The notes: generated by a model from the letters alone, not told the origin. DNA of 64,000 nucleotides from Atopobiaceae bacterium (GCA_022655215.1 JALCUE010000002.1:488386-552385), one strand, 5' to 3'. Shown: positions 23,829 to 33,120, counted from the first letter of the stretch. Translations and numbers: made by a program.

Positions 23829-24278
23829 ATGCAGCTCAACGATCTCCAGCCCGCGGAGGGTTCCAAGAAGGCGCGCAAGCGCATCGGTCGCGGTAACTCC
23901 TCCGGTCATGGCACCACCGCTGGCCGCGGTTACAAGGGTCAGCTCTCCCGTGCCGGTGGCGGCAAGGGCGCCGGCTTCGAGGGCGGCCAGCAGCCGCTCG
24001 CGATGCGCCTGCCCAAGCTCCCCGGGTTCAACAACATCAACCGTGTCGAGTACGCGCCCGTGAACGTCGCTCGCCTCGAGGCCATCTTCTCCGACGGCGA
24101 CACCGTCGACACCGAGGCTCTGGTCGAGAAGGGCGTCATCAAGAGCACCGACGTGGCCGTCAAGGTCCTCGGCGACGGGGAGCTCACCAAGAAGCTCACC
24201 GTCAAGGTCGACAAGGTCTCCGCCTCTGCCAAGGCCAAGGTCGAGGCGGCCGGAGGAAAGGTCGAGCTTCCGTGCTAA
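23829..24278 (+). CDS. rplO: 50S ribosomal protein L15
   Basis: 149 residues. L15 is a late assembly protein with a long glycine-rich N-terminal arm (RIGRGNSSGHGTTAGRG), then GFEGGQQPLAMRLPKLPGF. Its last 7 bases overlap the start of secY, so the two are translationally coupled. Confidence 0.97.
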   Translation: MQLNDLQPAEGSKKARKRIGRGNSSGHGTTAGRGYKGQLSRAGGGKGAGFEGGQQPLAMRLPKLPGFNNINRVEYAPVNVARLEAIFSDGDTVDTEALVEKGVIKSTDVAVKVLGDGELTKKLTVKVDKVSASAKAKVEAAGGKVELPC

Positions 24279-25558
24279 AGGGGATACTCAACGCATTCCG
24301 CGTGAAGGAGATTCGCGGCAAGCTTCTCCTCACGATTGGAATCCTCGTGCTGTACCGCATCGGCGCTTACGTGCCGATCCCGGGCATCCCGTTCCAGGGG
24401 ATGTTCTCTTCGTACACCGCGGCCTCCGACTCAACGAGCGCGCTCGCCGTCCTGAACCTGTTCAGCGGCGGCGCGCTCTCGCGCGTGTCGGTCTTCTGCC
24501 TCGGCATCATGCCCTACATCACCGCGCAGATCATCATGCAGATGATGCAGGCCGTCGTGCCGTCGCTTGGCGAGATGGCCAAGGAGGGCGAGGCCGGCCA
24601 GCGCAAGATCACCCAGTACACGCGCTACCTCACCGTCGTGCTCGCGCTCGTGAGCGCCATCGGGTATCTCTTCCTGTACAAGAGCAGCACGTACAACATC
24701 GACTTCAGCTCGACCGGTCTTCCCGACCTGCTGATGGACTTCATCGTCGTCTTCACGATGCTGGCTGGTGCCATCCTCATCATGTGGATGGGCGAGATCA
24801 TCACCCAGCGTGGCATCGGCAACGGCATGTCCCTCATCATCTTCGCGAACATCATGAGCGGGCTTCCCACGTCGATCATCGAGTCGTTCCAGAACTCCGA
24901 CAACGGCCCGCTGCTGACCATCATCATCGTGCTGGTCATCATCGCGGTCGTGCCCCTCATCGTCTATCTCGAGCGTGGCCAGCGTCGCATCCCGGTGCAG
25001 TATGCCAAGCGCGTGGTCGGCCGCAGGGTCATGGGTGGTCAGTCGACGTATCTCCCCATCAAGGTCAACACCGCGGGTGTCATTCCCATCATCTTCGCCT
25101 CGGCGATCCTGTACCTGCCGGCCCAGATCGCGGTGTTCTTCCCGAACGTCGACTGGATGAACACGTTCGCCAACGCCGTCTCCTCCGGCTGGCTCAACTG
25201 GATCCTCTCCGTCGTGCTGATCGTGTTCTTCGCCTACTTCTACACCTCGATGGTGTTCAATCCTGACGAGACGGCCGACACGCTGCGCAAGCAGGGTGGC
25301 TTCATCCCAGGCGTCCGACCGGGCGCGGCGACCGCTGCCTACATCAAGAGCGCGCTCTCGCACATCACGCTGCCTGGCTCGATCTTCCTGGCGCTCATCG
25401 CCGTCGTGCCGTCCATCGTCTTCGTGTTCACGAACAACTCGCTCATCAGGTCGTTCGGCGGCACGTCGATCCTCATCATGGTCGGGGTCGCTCTTGACAC
25501 GATCTCGCAGATGCAGAGCCAGCTGAAGACGCACGACTATGGCGACGTCTTCAAGTAG
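24272..25558 (+). CDS. secY: Protein translocase subunit SecY
   Basis: 428 residues, GTG start overlapping rplO. SecY is the channel of the Sec translocon in the inner membrane. Ten transmembrane segments can be followed; conserved loops include YIPIPGI-like (here YVPIPGIPF), the ALSRVSVFCLGIMPYITAQI segment, MWMGEIITQRGIGNG and the cytoplasmic ERGQRRIPVQYAKR that contacts SecA and ribosomes. Its place between rplO and adk is standard. Confidence 0.98.
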   Translation: MLKGILNAFRVKEIRGKLLLTIGILVLYRIGAYVPIPGIPFQGMFSSYTAASDSTSALAVLNLFSGGALSRVSVFCLGIMPYITAQIIMQMMQAVVPSLGEMAKEGEAGQRKITQYTRYLTVVLALVSAIGYLFLYKSSTYNIDFSSTGLPDLLMDFIVVFTMLAGAILIMWMGEIITQRGIGNGMSLIIFANIMSGLPTSIIESFQNSDNGPLLTIIIVLVIIAVVPLIVYLERGQRRIPVQYAKRVVGRRVMGGQSTYLPIKVNTAGVIPIIFASAILYLPAQIAVFFPNVDWMNTFANAVSSGWLNWILSVVLIVFFAYFYTSMVFNPDETADTLRKQGGFIPGVRPGAATAAYIKSALSHITLPGSIFLALIAVVPSIVFVFTNNSLIRSFGGTSILIMVGVALDTISQMQSQLKTHDYGDVFK

Positions 25559-25592
25559 GAAAGCAAAGCGAATTTCTGGAGGCGCATCACCC

Positions 25593-26219
25593 ATGAACAT
25601 CGTCCTGCTTGGGGCACCTGGTGCCGGCAAGGGCACGCAGGCCCAGAAGCTCGTCGAGGAGTACGGCATCGCCCACATCTCGACCGGTGACCTGCTCCGT
25701 GCCGCCGTCGCAGCCGACAGCAAGCTCGGTCGCCAGGCGAAGTCGTTCATGGACGAGGGCAAGCTCGTCCCCGACAAGCTCGTCATCGACCTGGTCAAGG
25801 AGCGTCTCGACGCCGATGACGCCCAGAAGGGCTTCATCCTCGACGGCTTCCCCAGGAACACCGCGCAGGCCGTCACGCTTGACTCCGAGCTCGCCGAGCT
25901 CGATCGCGAGCTCGATGCCGCGCTTCTCGTCGACGTCAAGCCCGAGGTCATCATCGCTCGCCTGAGCTCGAGGCGCACCTGCCGCTCCTGCGGCTACACC
26001 GGCACCACCGCCGATGCGGTCTGCCCGCAGTGCGGGGGAGAGATGTATCAGCGTGACGACGACTGCGCCGCCACCATCAAGAACCGTCTCGACGTCTACG
26101 AGTCCCAGACCGCCCCGCTCGTCGAGTACTACCGCGGTCACGGAATCCTGAAGGAGGTCGACGGGGACCGTCCCGTCGACGCTGTCTACGCCGACGTCAA
26201 GGCCCTCCTGTCACTATGA
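25593..26219 (+). CDS. adk: Adenylate kinase, zinc-finger LID type
   Basis: 208 residues from ATG 25593 with CTGGAGGCG upstream. It catalyses ATP + AMP = 2 ADP. The P-loop GAPGAGKGTQ, the AMP-site STGDLLR, DGFPRN and the LID arginines are present. The LID carries CRSCG...CPQCG, a four-cysteine zinc site typical of Gram-positive enzymes. Its stop overlaps the map start by 4 bases (ATGA). Confidence 0.98.
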   Translation: MNIVLLGAPGAGKGTQAQKLVEEYGIAHISTGDLLRAAVAADSKLGRQAKSFMDEGKLVPDKLVIDLVKERLDADDAQKGFILDGFPRNTAQAVTLDSELAELDRELDAALLVDVKPEVIIARLSSRRTCRSCGYTGTTADAVCPQCGGEMYQRDDDCAATIKNRLDVYESQTAPLVEYYRGHGILKEVDGDRPVDAVYADVKALLSL

Positions 26220-27004
26220 TCAAAATCAAGACACCTGCAGAGATAGAGTCCATGAAGCCCGCGGGCGCGCTGTCCAAGATGGCGTTGCGCCGCGTCGGTG
26301 CGATGATCAAGCCTGGCGTCACCACGCTCGAGCTCGACCGCGTCGCCGAGGGCATCATCCGCATGCACGGCGGCATCCCCGCCTTCAAGGGCTACGGCGG
26401 CTTCCCCGGCACCGTCTGCTCTTCCGTGAACGAGCAGATCGTCCACGGCATACCTTCGGACGAGGTGGTCCTCGAGGAGGGCGACGTCGTCTCGATCGAC
26501 ACCGGTGCCATCCTCGATGGCTGGGTGGGCGACAACGCCTGGACGTTCTTCTGCGGCGAGCCCTCCCGCGAGGACCGCGCGCTGTGCGAGGTCACCCGTG
26601 ACTGCCTGAAGGCTGGCATCAAGCAGGCCATCCCCGGCAACCACCTCGGTGACATCGGCCATGCGGTCCAGGAGCTCGCGGAGAGGCACGGCTATGGCGT
26701 CGTCCGCGAGTACGTGGGCCACGGTGTGGGTCACGACATGCACGAGGACCCGAACGTCCCCAACTACGGCAAGTGCGGCAGGGGCGTCCGCCTGCAGGCC
26801 GGCATGGTCATCGCCATCGAGCCCATGATCACGCTCGGCACGTATGACACCCAGGTCCTCCCGAACCGCTGGACGGTCGTCACGGCTGATCACAAGACCG
26901 CGGCGCACTATGAGAACACCCTCGCCATCACCGAGGACGGCCCTGTCATCCTCACGCAGGATGACCAAGGACCTTGGTGCGAACTCGAAGGTGGCAAGGA
27001 GTGA
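26216..27004 (+). CDS. map: Methionine aminopeptidase, type I
   Basis: 262 residues, ATG overlapping the adk stop. It removes the initiator Met from new proteins. The metal ligands are recognisable in VSIDTGAILDGWVGDNAW (two Asp), GHGVGHDMHEDP (His), IEPM (Glu) and ENTLAIT (Glu). Length and order match the bacterial type I enzyme without an N-terminal extension. Confidence 0.98.
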   Translation: MIKIKTPAEIESMKPAGALSKMALRRVGAMIKPGVTTLELDRVAEGIIRMHGGIPAFKGYGGFPGTVCSSVNEQIVHGIPSDEVVLEEGDVVSIDTGAILDGWVGDNAWTFFCGEPSREDRALCEVTRDCLKAGIKQAIPGNHLGDIGHAVQELAERHGYGVVREYVGHGVGHDMHEDPNVPNYGKCGRGVRLQAGMVIAIEPMITLGTYDTQVLPNRWTVVTADHKTAAHYENTLAITEDGPVILTQDDQGPWCELEGGKE

Positions 27005-27048
27005 GCGTCGGTCTCGTTTGACGTTTCCTTGTCGGTGCGTCGTCACCA

Positions 27049-27077
27049 TGGACGCGAAGGACTTTTTTCTGTATGAT
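27049..27077 (+). promoter_or_regulatory. Candidate promoter upstream of infA
   Basis: TGGACG (27049-27054), 17 bases and TATGAT (27072-27077) in the short gap between map and infA. The -10 is good and the -35 is weak; it would start an alpha-operon transcript. Confidence 0.35.
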
Positions 27078-27118
27078 TATCAACCGCTGTCATCGTGCGA
27101 GGAGAGGGTAGACAGGCT

Positions 27119-27337
27119 GTGAGCAAACAAGACGCAATCGAGCTCGAGGGTACGGTCGTCGAGCCGCTTCCCAATGCGATGTTCAACGTCGAGCTGGAGA
27201 ACGGTCACACGATCCTGTGCACCATCTCCGGGAAGATCAGGATGAACTACATCCGCATCCTCCCTGGTGACAAGGTCGTGGTCGAGATGAGCCCGTATGA
27301 CCTCACCCGCGGGCGCATCACCTATCGTTACAAGTAG
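27119..27337 (+). CDS. infA: Translation initiation factor IF-1
   Basis: 72 residues from GTG 27119; GAGGAGAGGG lies 10 bases before it, and the upstream ATG 27095 would put the ribosome-binding site inside the gene. IF-1 is a one-domain OB-fold protein that covers the 30S A site. [20 protein letters not shown] and RITYRYK are canonical. Confidence 0.97.
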   Translation: MSKQDAIELEGTVVEPLPNAMFNVELENGHTILCTISGKIRMNYIRILPGDKVVVEMSPYDLTRGRITYRYK

Positions 27338-27450
27338 GTCCGCATTCGTACGTGCACGGCGGGTTGCAAGACCCGATCAGCCTCGGAATTCCCGCCAGCG
27401 GCTGGGCGACTATATAAGGTTCGAGTCAGAACTACCGAAAGGAAAGATCG

Positions 27451-27564
27451 ATGAAAGTACGTCCTTCGGTCAAGAAGATGTGCGATAAGTGCAAGATCAT
27501 CCGCCGTCATGGCAAGGTATATGTGATCTGCGAGAACCCGCGCCATAAGCAGCGCCAAGGCTAG
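27451..27564 (+). CDS. rpmJ: 50S ribosomal protein L36
   Basis: 37 residues, ATG 27451 preceded by AAAGGAAAG. Sequence [20 protein letters not shown] and onward, with Cys11, Cys14, Cys27 and a downstream His forming the zinc ribbon of the C+ type. It sits between infA and rpsM as in most bacteria. The upstream gap has GGCGGG/CCCGCC complementarity and a TATATAA stretch (27411-27417) that may be a weak promoter. Confidence 0.97.
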   Translation: MKVRPSVKKMCDKCKIIRRHGKVYVICENPRHKQRQG

Positions 27565-27579
27565 GAGAGGAGCTTCAAG

Positions 27580-27951
27580 TTGGCCCGTATCAACGGTGTC
27601 GACCTCCCGCGCGAGAAGCGCGTCGAGATCGGTCTTACCTATATCTTCGGAATCGGCCGCACAACCGCGAGCAAGATTTGCGCCGAGGTCGGCGTCAATC
27701 CTGCGACCCGCGTCCGTGACCTCACTGAGGACGAAGTCACCAAGATCCGTGACTACATCGACGAGAACTACATCGTCGAGGGTGACCTTCGCCGCAACAC
27801 CAAGCAGAACATCTCTCGCCTGATGGAGATCGGTTGCTACCGTGGTCTCCGTCATCGCAAGGGCCTTCCCGTCCGTGGTCAGCGCACCCACACGAACGCT
27901 CGTACCCGCAAGGGCAAGCGTCGTCAGATCGGTGCAAAGAAGAAGGCCTAG
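27580..27951 (+). CDS. rpsM: 30S ribosomal protein S13
   Basis: 123 residues with a TTG start at 27580 and GGAGAGGAG upstream. S13 contacts P-site tRNA and forms bridge B1a. [20 protein letters not shown] opens it and the [19 protein letters not shown] signature precedes a lysine-rich tail. Confidence 0.98.
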   Translation: MARINGVDLPREKRVEIGLTYIFGIGRTTASKICAEVGVNPATRVRDLTEDEVTKIRDYIDENYIVEGDLRRNTKQNISRLMEIGCYRGLRHRKGLPVRGQRTHTNARTRKGKRRQIGAKKKA

Positions 27952-27960
27952 GGAGAATAA

Positions 27961-28365
27961 ATGGCTACTGCAAAGAAGACCGCCGCCCACTCGCGTGTCA
28001 AGCGCTCCGAGCGCAAGAACATCGCCGTCGGGCAGGCTCATATCAAGTCCACGTTCAACAACACGATCATCTCGATCACCGACCCCCAGGGCAACGTGAT
28101 CTCTTGGCAGTCCGGCGGCACCGTCGGCTTCAAGGGCTCCCGCAAGTCCACGCCGTTCGCAGCCCAGATGGCCGCCGAGGCTTGCGCCAAGGCCGCCATG
28201 GAGCACGGCGTCCACAAGGTCTCCGTCTTCGTGAAGGGTCCCGGCTCCGGCCGTGAGACCGCGATCCGCTCGCTCCAGGCCACCGGCCTCGAGGTTTCGA
28301 GCATCCAGGACAAGACCCCCATCCCGCACAACGGTTGCCGTCAGTGCAAGCGTCGTCGCGTGTAG
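27961..28365 (+). CDS. rpsK: 30S ribosomal protein S11
   Basis: 134 residues. S11 lies on the 30S platform near the Shine-Dalgarno helix. Conserved [18 protein letters not shown] and the C-terminal [18 protein letters not shown] are present. It follows rpsM by 9 bases. Confidence 0.98.
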   Translation: MATAKKTAAHSRVKRSERKNIAVGQAHIKSTFNNTIISITDPQGNVISWQSGGTVGFKGSRKSTPFAAQMAAEACAKAAMEHGVHKVSVFVKGPGSGRETAIRSLQATGLEVSSIQDKTPIPHNGCRQCKRRRV

Positions 28366-28383
28366 TCAGGAAGGATAACTAGC

Positions 28384-28977
28384 ATGGCTGTGGATAGGAC
28401 CCCTGTCCTGAAGAGGTGCAGGTCCCTCGATATCGATCCCATCGTCATGGGAATCAACAAGAAGTCGAACCGTCAGCCCAAGAGGCAGCGTCGCCAGGAG
28501 AGCGAGTACGGCCATCAGCTCCGTGAGAAGCAGAAGGCCAAGTTCATCTACGGCGTCCTCGAGGACCAGTTCCATGGTTACTACGAGAAGGCCCTCCGCG
28601 TCGAGGGCGTCACCGGTGACAACCTGATGACCATCCTCGAGACTCGTCTCGACAACGTCGTCTTCCGTCTCGGCTTCGCTCGCACCCGCAAGGAGGCCCG
28701 TCAGACCGTCCGTCACGGCCATATCGTCGTGAACGGCAAGCGCGTCGACATCCCCTCCTACCGTGTGAAGGCTGGCGACGTCATCGCCGTGGCCCCCAAG
28801 GCCAAGGACCTTCTCCCCATCAAGGAGGCTCTGATCTCCTCCGAGCATATGACCGTGCCGGCATGGCTTGAGGTCGATATCGAGAAGCTCTCGGGAACCG
28901 TTCTCCAGCTCCCGACGCGTGACCAGATCGACCTCGACATCGATGCCCAGCTCATCGTCGAGCTCTACTCCAAGTAA
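28384..28977 (+). CDS. rpsD: 30S ribosomal protein S4
   Basis: 197 residues. S4 initiates 30S assembly and in E. coli represses the alpha operon. The S4 RNA-binding domain reads ETRLDNVVFRLGFARTRKEA and VRHGHIVVNGKRVDIPS. The N-terminus MAVDRTPVLKRCRSLDIDP lacks the CxxC zinc knuckle found in some S4 proteins (only one Cys), so this is the zinc-free type. Confidence 0.97.
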   Translation: MAVDRTPVLKRCRSLDIDPIVMGINKKSNRQPKRQRRQESEYGHQLREKQKAKFIYGVLEDQFHGYYEKALRVEGVTGDNLMTILETRLDNVVFRLGFARTRKEARQTVRHGHIVVNGKRVDIPSYRVKAGDVIAVAPKAKDLLPIKEALISSEHMTVPAWLEVDIEKLSGTVLQLPTRDQIDLDIDAQLIVELYSK

Positions 28978-28999
28978 TCACACTCGGTTGGAGGTACGC

Positions 29000-29941
29000 A
29001 TGTCCGAATTCATCCGACCGCAGGTGTCGGTAGAAGAGGTCAACGAGAACCTCGCCCGCGTGACCGCCGAGCCGCTTGAGCGCGGCTACGGTGACACGCT
29101 CGGCAACTCTCTCCGCCGCGTGCTGCTCTCCTCTCTCGAGGGAGCGGCCGTGGAGGCCATCCAGATCGATGGCGTCCAGCACGAGTTCGCCACCGTCGAG
29201 GGCGTCTACGAGGACGTCACCGACATCGTGCTCAACGTCAAGGGCCTGATCTTCCGTTCCATGGGCACTGGCGACGAGGCCACCGCGACCATCTCCATCG
29301 ATGGTCCCGCGACGGTCACCGGCGGTGACTTCATGGTCCCGGCGGAGTTCCAGCTCGTGAACCCCGAGCACGTCGTCTGCACCCTCGGCGAGGGCGCTCA
29401 CCTCACCATGCAGATGCGCGTCGGCATGGGTCGCGGCTACGTCTCCGGCGACAACAACAAGCGCGATGACGACCCCATCGGGATCATCGACGTCGACTCG
29501 CTGTTCTCGCCCGTGCGTCGTTGCGCCAAGTCCGTCGAGCCCTGCCGCGTGGGTCAGCACACCGACTTCGACCGTCTCGTGCTCGAGGTCGAGACCGACG
29601 GCTCCATCACCCCGCGTGATGCCGTGGTCGAGGCTGCAAACATCATCAACCAGCACATGAGCGCCTTCATGTCGCTGGCAGAGGAGGCGGAGCCCGTCGA
29701 GGAGGCCTCGATCTTCGCCGCCGGCCAGGAGGATGACAACTCCGAGCTCGACAAGCAGATCGAGGACCTGGACCTCTCCGTCCGCTCCTACAACTGCCTC
29801 AAGCGCGCTGGCATCCACTCGGTGCGTCAGCTGGTGGAGTTCTCCGAGAACGACCTTCTCAACATCCGCAACTTCGGCGTCAAGTCGATCGAGGAAGTCA
29901 AGGACAAGCTCGAGTCGATGGGTCTGGGCCTCAAGGCCTAG
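29000..29941 (+). CDS. rpoA: RNA polymerase alpha subunit
   Basis: 313 residues from ATG 29000 with GGAGG upstream; the longer in-frame reading enters rpsD. The N-terminal domain (GYGDTLGNSLRRVLLSS) dimerises and holds beta and beta'. A Glu/Asp linker leads to the C-terminal domain (residues 256-309), which binds UP-element DNA and activators. It has the Arg-Ser-x-Asn-Cys-Leu motif of E. coli Arg265-Asn268 and GVKSIEE at the Gly296-Glu302 position. A related domain is fused to the end of RpoC in this same window. Confidence 0.98.
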   Translation: MSEFIRPQVSVEEVNENLARVTAEPLERGYGDTLGNSLRRVLLSSLEGAAVEAIQIDGVQHEFATVEGVYEDVTDIVLNVKGLIFRSMGTGDEATATISIDGPATVTGGDFMVPAEFQLVNPEHVVCTLGEGAHLTMQMRVGMGRGYVSGDNNKRDDDPIGIIDVDSLFSPVRRCAKSVEPCRVGQHTDFDRLVLEVETDGSITPRDAVVEAANIINQHMSAFMSLAEEAEPVEEASIFAAGQEDDNSELDKQIEDLDLSVRSYNCLKRAGIHSVRQLVEFSENDLLNIRNFGVKSIEEVKDKLESMGLGLKA

Positions 29942-29978
29942 CTCTCAGGCGTCAGTACACGATTAGGAGCACTGCGAT

Positions 29979-30524
29979 ATGAGGCACAACAAGAAGAGGG
30001 GCATGAAGCTCGGCACCGATGCGAGCCATACCAAGGCCATGAAGAAGAGCCTTGTCTGCGCACTCCTCGAGAACGACCGCATCAAGACCACCGAGACCCG
30101 CGCCAAGGCCATCCGTGGCGACGTCGATCGCGTCATCACCTGGGCCAAGAAGGGTGACCTCGCGAGCCGCCGCAACGCGATCGCCAAGATCGGCGACGCC
30201 GAGCTCGTCCGTGAGACCTTCGAGAAGGCCGAGCAGGGCATGTGGGCTGACCGCAACGGCGGCTACACCCGCATCATGAAGCTCGGTCCCCGCAAGGGCG
30301 ACAACGCCGAGGTCGTCATCATGGAGCTCGTCACCGAGGCCGTCACTCCCAAGACCTCCGGCAAGACCGAGGTCAAGCCCGTCAAGAAGGCTGCCGCGAA
30401 GAAGCCTGCCGCCAAGAAGGCCGCCAAGAAGGCCGACGAGCCCAAGGCTGATGCCGAGGAGACCAAGGCCGAGGATACCAAGGCTGAGGAGACCAAGGCC
30501 GACGCCGAGGAGAAGGCCGAGTAG
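29979..30524 (+). CDS. rplQ: 50S ribosomal protein L17 with a long Lys/Ala/Glu tail
   Basis: 181 residues against about 115-130 usual for L17. The core (MRHNKKRGMKLGTDASHTKAM, then the ENDRIKTTETRAKAIR signature) is normal up to about residue 125. Then follows a tail of Lys-Ala blocks (KKAAAKKPAAKKAAKK) turning into Glu/Lys/Ala/Asp repeats (AEETKAEDTKAEETKADAEE). Such charged tails occur on actinobacterial ribosomal proteins; function unknown. A terminator follows, ending the superoperon. Confidence 0.97.
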   Translation: MRHNKKRGMKLGTDASHTKAMKKSLVCALLENDRIKTTETRAKAIRGDVDRVITWAKKGDLASRRNAIAKIGDAELVRETFEKAEQGMWADRNGGYTRIMKLGPRKGDNAEVVIMELVTEAVTPKTSGKTEVKPVKKAAAKKPAAKKAAKKADEPKADAEETKAEDTKAEETKADAEEKAE

Positions 30525-30556
30525 GCTTCCCTCCAAGCAAGGAACGCGTATCTCAT

Positions 30557-30593
30557 GAGGGGGGTCTTGGCCAAACGCCGAGACCTCCCTCTC
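30557..30593 (+). terminator. Rho-independent terminator after rplQ
   Basis: A 14-bp stem (30557-30570 with 30578-30591, two wobble pairs) and a 7-base loop; the T tract is short. It separates the ribosomal superoperon from the ECF genes. Confidence 0.65.
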
Positions 30594-30645
30594 GTATCAG
30601 TTGGCATCGTCGATGTCCGGGATTCGAGGCAGGGGAGGTGGGTGC

Positions 30646-32316
30646 ATGATCGTCATCGATGACGTGAGCTACGCCTTCCCCGGCGCCTCCTCGGATGCGC
30701 TCGATCATGTCTCGCTGGATCTGGCCCCAGGTGAGCTCGTGAGTGTCATCGGCTCGAACGGGAGCGGGAAGTCCACGCTCCTGCGCGTGATGAATGGGGC
30801 GAGGGGAGCACATGAGGGCGGCGTGCTCGTCGATGGCATCGATCCCATGGCCGACGAGGCCTCCTCGCTCGAGGTCGCGCGTCTCGTCGGCTTCGTCCGA
30901 CAGGATCCCGTCTGCCAGCTCGTGAGCTCGTCCGTCGCGGACGAGGTCTCCTTCGGCCCATGCAACCTCGGACTCGAGGCCGATGATGTGAGGGAGCGTG
31001 TCACGACCTCCTTGGAGGCCGTGGGTCTGGGGTCACGTGAGCGCTCGGGCGTCGAGGGGCTCTCTGGCGGCGAGCAGCAGAGGTTGGCCGTCGCCGGCGT
31101 CCTCGCGATGCGTCCCTCCTATCTTCTCCTTGACGAGGCGACCTCGCAGCTCGACTCCTCTGCCAGGACCGACCTCCGCTCGCTCGTCCGTGAACTCGTC
31201 GCAGGCGGCGTGGGCGTTCTCCAGGTGACCCATCTGCTGGAAGACGTCATCGGCTCCAACCGCGTGCTCGTCATGGAGGCCGGACGCATCATCTGGGAGG
31301 GTTCTCCCGCAGACCTGCTTGGCGAGACGTCCGTCCTCGACCGAGCCCAGCTCTCCGGTGCGGATGGCTCGTCCGCCCCCGACATCATGCGCCTCGCACT
31401 CTCCTGTGCCTGCCCGAAGGCCGACCTGTTGGACGCAGACGCCATCCTCGACGCGGTCACTGATGACGACGCCATCGACGCGCTCGCTCGCCTCCTCGTC
31501 TCCCCTCAGGGGAGGCCGTCCGGCCGAGAGGGAGATCTTGACGCCAAGGCGGACGGCAGGACCCTCTCCCTCCGCGAGGCATGCGTCCGTGTGGAGGGGA
31601 GCGACATCCTCTCCCACGTCACGTTCGACGTGCCGCATGGGAGCGTCCTCGTCATCGGCGGGAGGTCGGGGTCCGGGAAGACCACCGCTGCCATGGCGCT
31701 GGCGGGCGTGGGCGAACTCGGCACCGGAGATGCCCTCCTCGATGGGCGGCCGGTGCGTGCGGGCCAGGTGGGTCTGGCGTTCCAGCGGCCCGCGGACCAG
31801 CTCTTCCGCTATACCGTCGCCGAGGACGTCGCCTATGGCCCGGAGTGCCGTGGCATGTCCCCCGAAGAGGTGTCGAGGGCCGTGAGCCATGCCTGCGAGC
31901 TCGTGGGGCTGGAGGAGCCGCTCATGTCGAGGGCGCCGCTGAGGCTCTCGGGAGGCGAACGCCGCCGTGTCGCCCTCGCGGGGATCGTGGCTGCCGAGCC
32001 TACCGCCTACGTCCTCGACGAGCCCACCGCCGGCCTCGACGGTGCCGGGCGCACCCTCGTCCATGGCCTCGTGAGGGACCTCGCCTCCGCCGGGTCGTGC
32101 GTGGTCGTCGTGACGCACGATCTCGCCGAGTGGCTTCCCTGCTCCGATGCGGCGGTGCTCCTCTCCCATGGCAAGGTCTCATGGTCGGGTCCGACGTCGG
32201 AGCTCGTGTCGGACGAGGCGCCCTTCCTCGCGGCCGGGCTCAGGCCCCCTCTGGACGTTTCGTTGCGCGCGCGGCTCTCCGATGCGCGTGACCGTGTGGG
32301 GAGGCGACGGTCATGA
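30646..32316 (+). CDS. ecfA: Energy-coupling factor transporter, fused EcfA-EcfA' ATPase
   Basis: 556 residues from ATG 30646 with GGGGAGGTGG upstream. Two complete ABC ATPase domains in one chain: Walker A GSNGSGKST, signature LSGGEQQR and Walker B LLLDEATSQLD in the first half; GGRSGSGKTT, LSGGERRR and YVLDEPTAGLD in the second. The two halves would replace the usual EcfA1/EcfA2 pair powering vitamin or metal uptake with EcfT. The place between rplQ and truA is the classic location of the shared (group II) ECF module, which serves S components encoded elsewhere; none is next to it. It overlaps ecfT by 4 bases. Confidence 0.9.
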   Translation: MIVIDDVSYAFPGASSDALDHVSLDLAPGELVSVIGSNGSGKSTLLRVMNGARGAHEGGVLVDGIDPMADEASSLEVARLVGFVRQDPVCQLVSSSVADEVSFGPCNLGLEADDVRERVTTSLEAVGLGSRERSGVEGLSGGEQQRLAVAGVLAMRPSYLLLDEATSQLDSSARTDLRSLVRELVAGGVGVLQVTHLLEDVIGSNRVLVMEAGRIIWEGSPADLLGETSVLDRAQLSGADGSSAPDIMRLALSCACPKADLLDADAILDAVTDDDAIDALARLLVSPQGRPSGREGDLDAKADGRTLSLREACVRVEGSDILSHVTFDVPHGSVLVIGGRSGSGKTTAAMALAGVGELGTGDALLDGRPVRAGQVGLAFQRPADQLFRYTVAEDVAYGPECRGMSPEEVSRAVSHACELVGLEEPLMSRAPLRLSGGERRRVALAGIVAAEPTAYVLDEPTAGLDGAGRTLVHGLVRDLASAGSCVVVVTHDLAEWLPCSDAAVLLSHGKVSWSGPTSELVSDEAPFLAAGLRPPLDVSLRARLSDARDRVGRRRS

Positions 32317-33110
32317 GGGGGATGCTCCCGTTGGGCGGCTACGTCGTCGCGTCGACCCGCGTCCACGAGTGCGATGCCAGGGTCAAGCTCGTGCTGCTCC
32401 TCGCTGTCACCGTGGTCATGTTCGTGAGCGTGAGCCCCCTCGTGATCGCCGTGTCCGTCATCTCCCTTGCGGCGCTCGCCCGCGCCGCGAGGGTGCCGGC
32501 ATCCCAGCTCCTGCGCAGTGTGAGGCCCACCGTGGTGGTCCTCGCCTTCGCCCTGCTCGCCAACGCCTTCGTGGTCGATGGCACGGCCGACGTCGTTATC
32601 ATGGGTGGCTTCGGGCTCTCGGCGGCGGGCCTCGTCCGCGGGGCTACCGCCGTCGCGAGGATCGTCCTGCTGGTGGGCTTCGCGCTGGTGGTCTCCTCCA
32701 CCACCACGGGACCACAGCTGGCGGATGCCGTCGTTTCCCTCATGTCGCCCCTCGCCGCGTTCGGCTTCCCTGTCGGCGACTTCGCCATGGTCCTCTCGAT
32801 CGCGCTCAGGTTCGTCCCGCTCGCCGTGGGGGAGTTCGACCGGATCATGGCCGCCCAGCGTGCTCGTGGCGCGGACCTCGACACCTCGTCGTCTCGGAGG
32901 CTCGGGAGGTGGGCGGCCGTTCTCGTCCCGCTCGTCGTCTCGTTGTTCCGCGATGCCGACGTCTTGGCTGACGCCATGCGTGACCGCTGCTATCGTGGTG
33001 AGGGCAGGACGAGGCTTGCGCGTCGGCTCTCGGCCGCCGACGTGGCCACGCTCGTGTGTGGCCTCGCATCCGCGGCATTCGTCTGCATCGTGTCAGCCCT
33101 TATCGCGTGA
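32313..33110 (+). CDS. ecfT: Energy-coupling factor transporter transmembrane protein EcfT
   Basis: 265 residues, start overlapping the ATPase stop (ATGA). It is the membrane scaffold linking S components to the ATPases. Several transmembrane segments are followed by the coupling helices with the ARG motifs: AAQRARGADLD and AMRDRCYRGEGRTR. The sequence opens with the family pattern STRVHECDARVKLVLLL. The S component partner is not local. Confidence 0.9.
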   Translation: MRGMLPLGGYVVASTRVHECDARVKLVLLLAVTVVMFVSVSPLVIAVSVISLAALARAARVPASQLLRSVRPTVVVLAFALLANAFVVDGTADVVIMGGFGLSAAGLVRGATAVARIVLLVGFALVVSSTTTGPQLADAVVSLMSPLAAFGFPVGDFAMVLSIALRFVPLAVGEFDRIMAAQRARGADLDTSSSRRLGRWAAVLVPLVVSLFRDADVLADAMRDRCYRGEGRTRLARRLSAADVATLVCGLASAAFVCIVSALIA

Positions 33111-33120
33111 CGGAGGTCAC

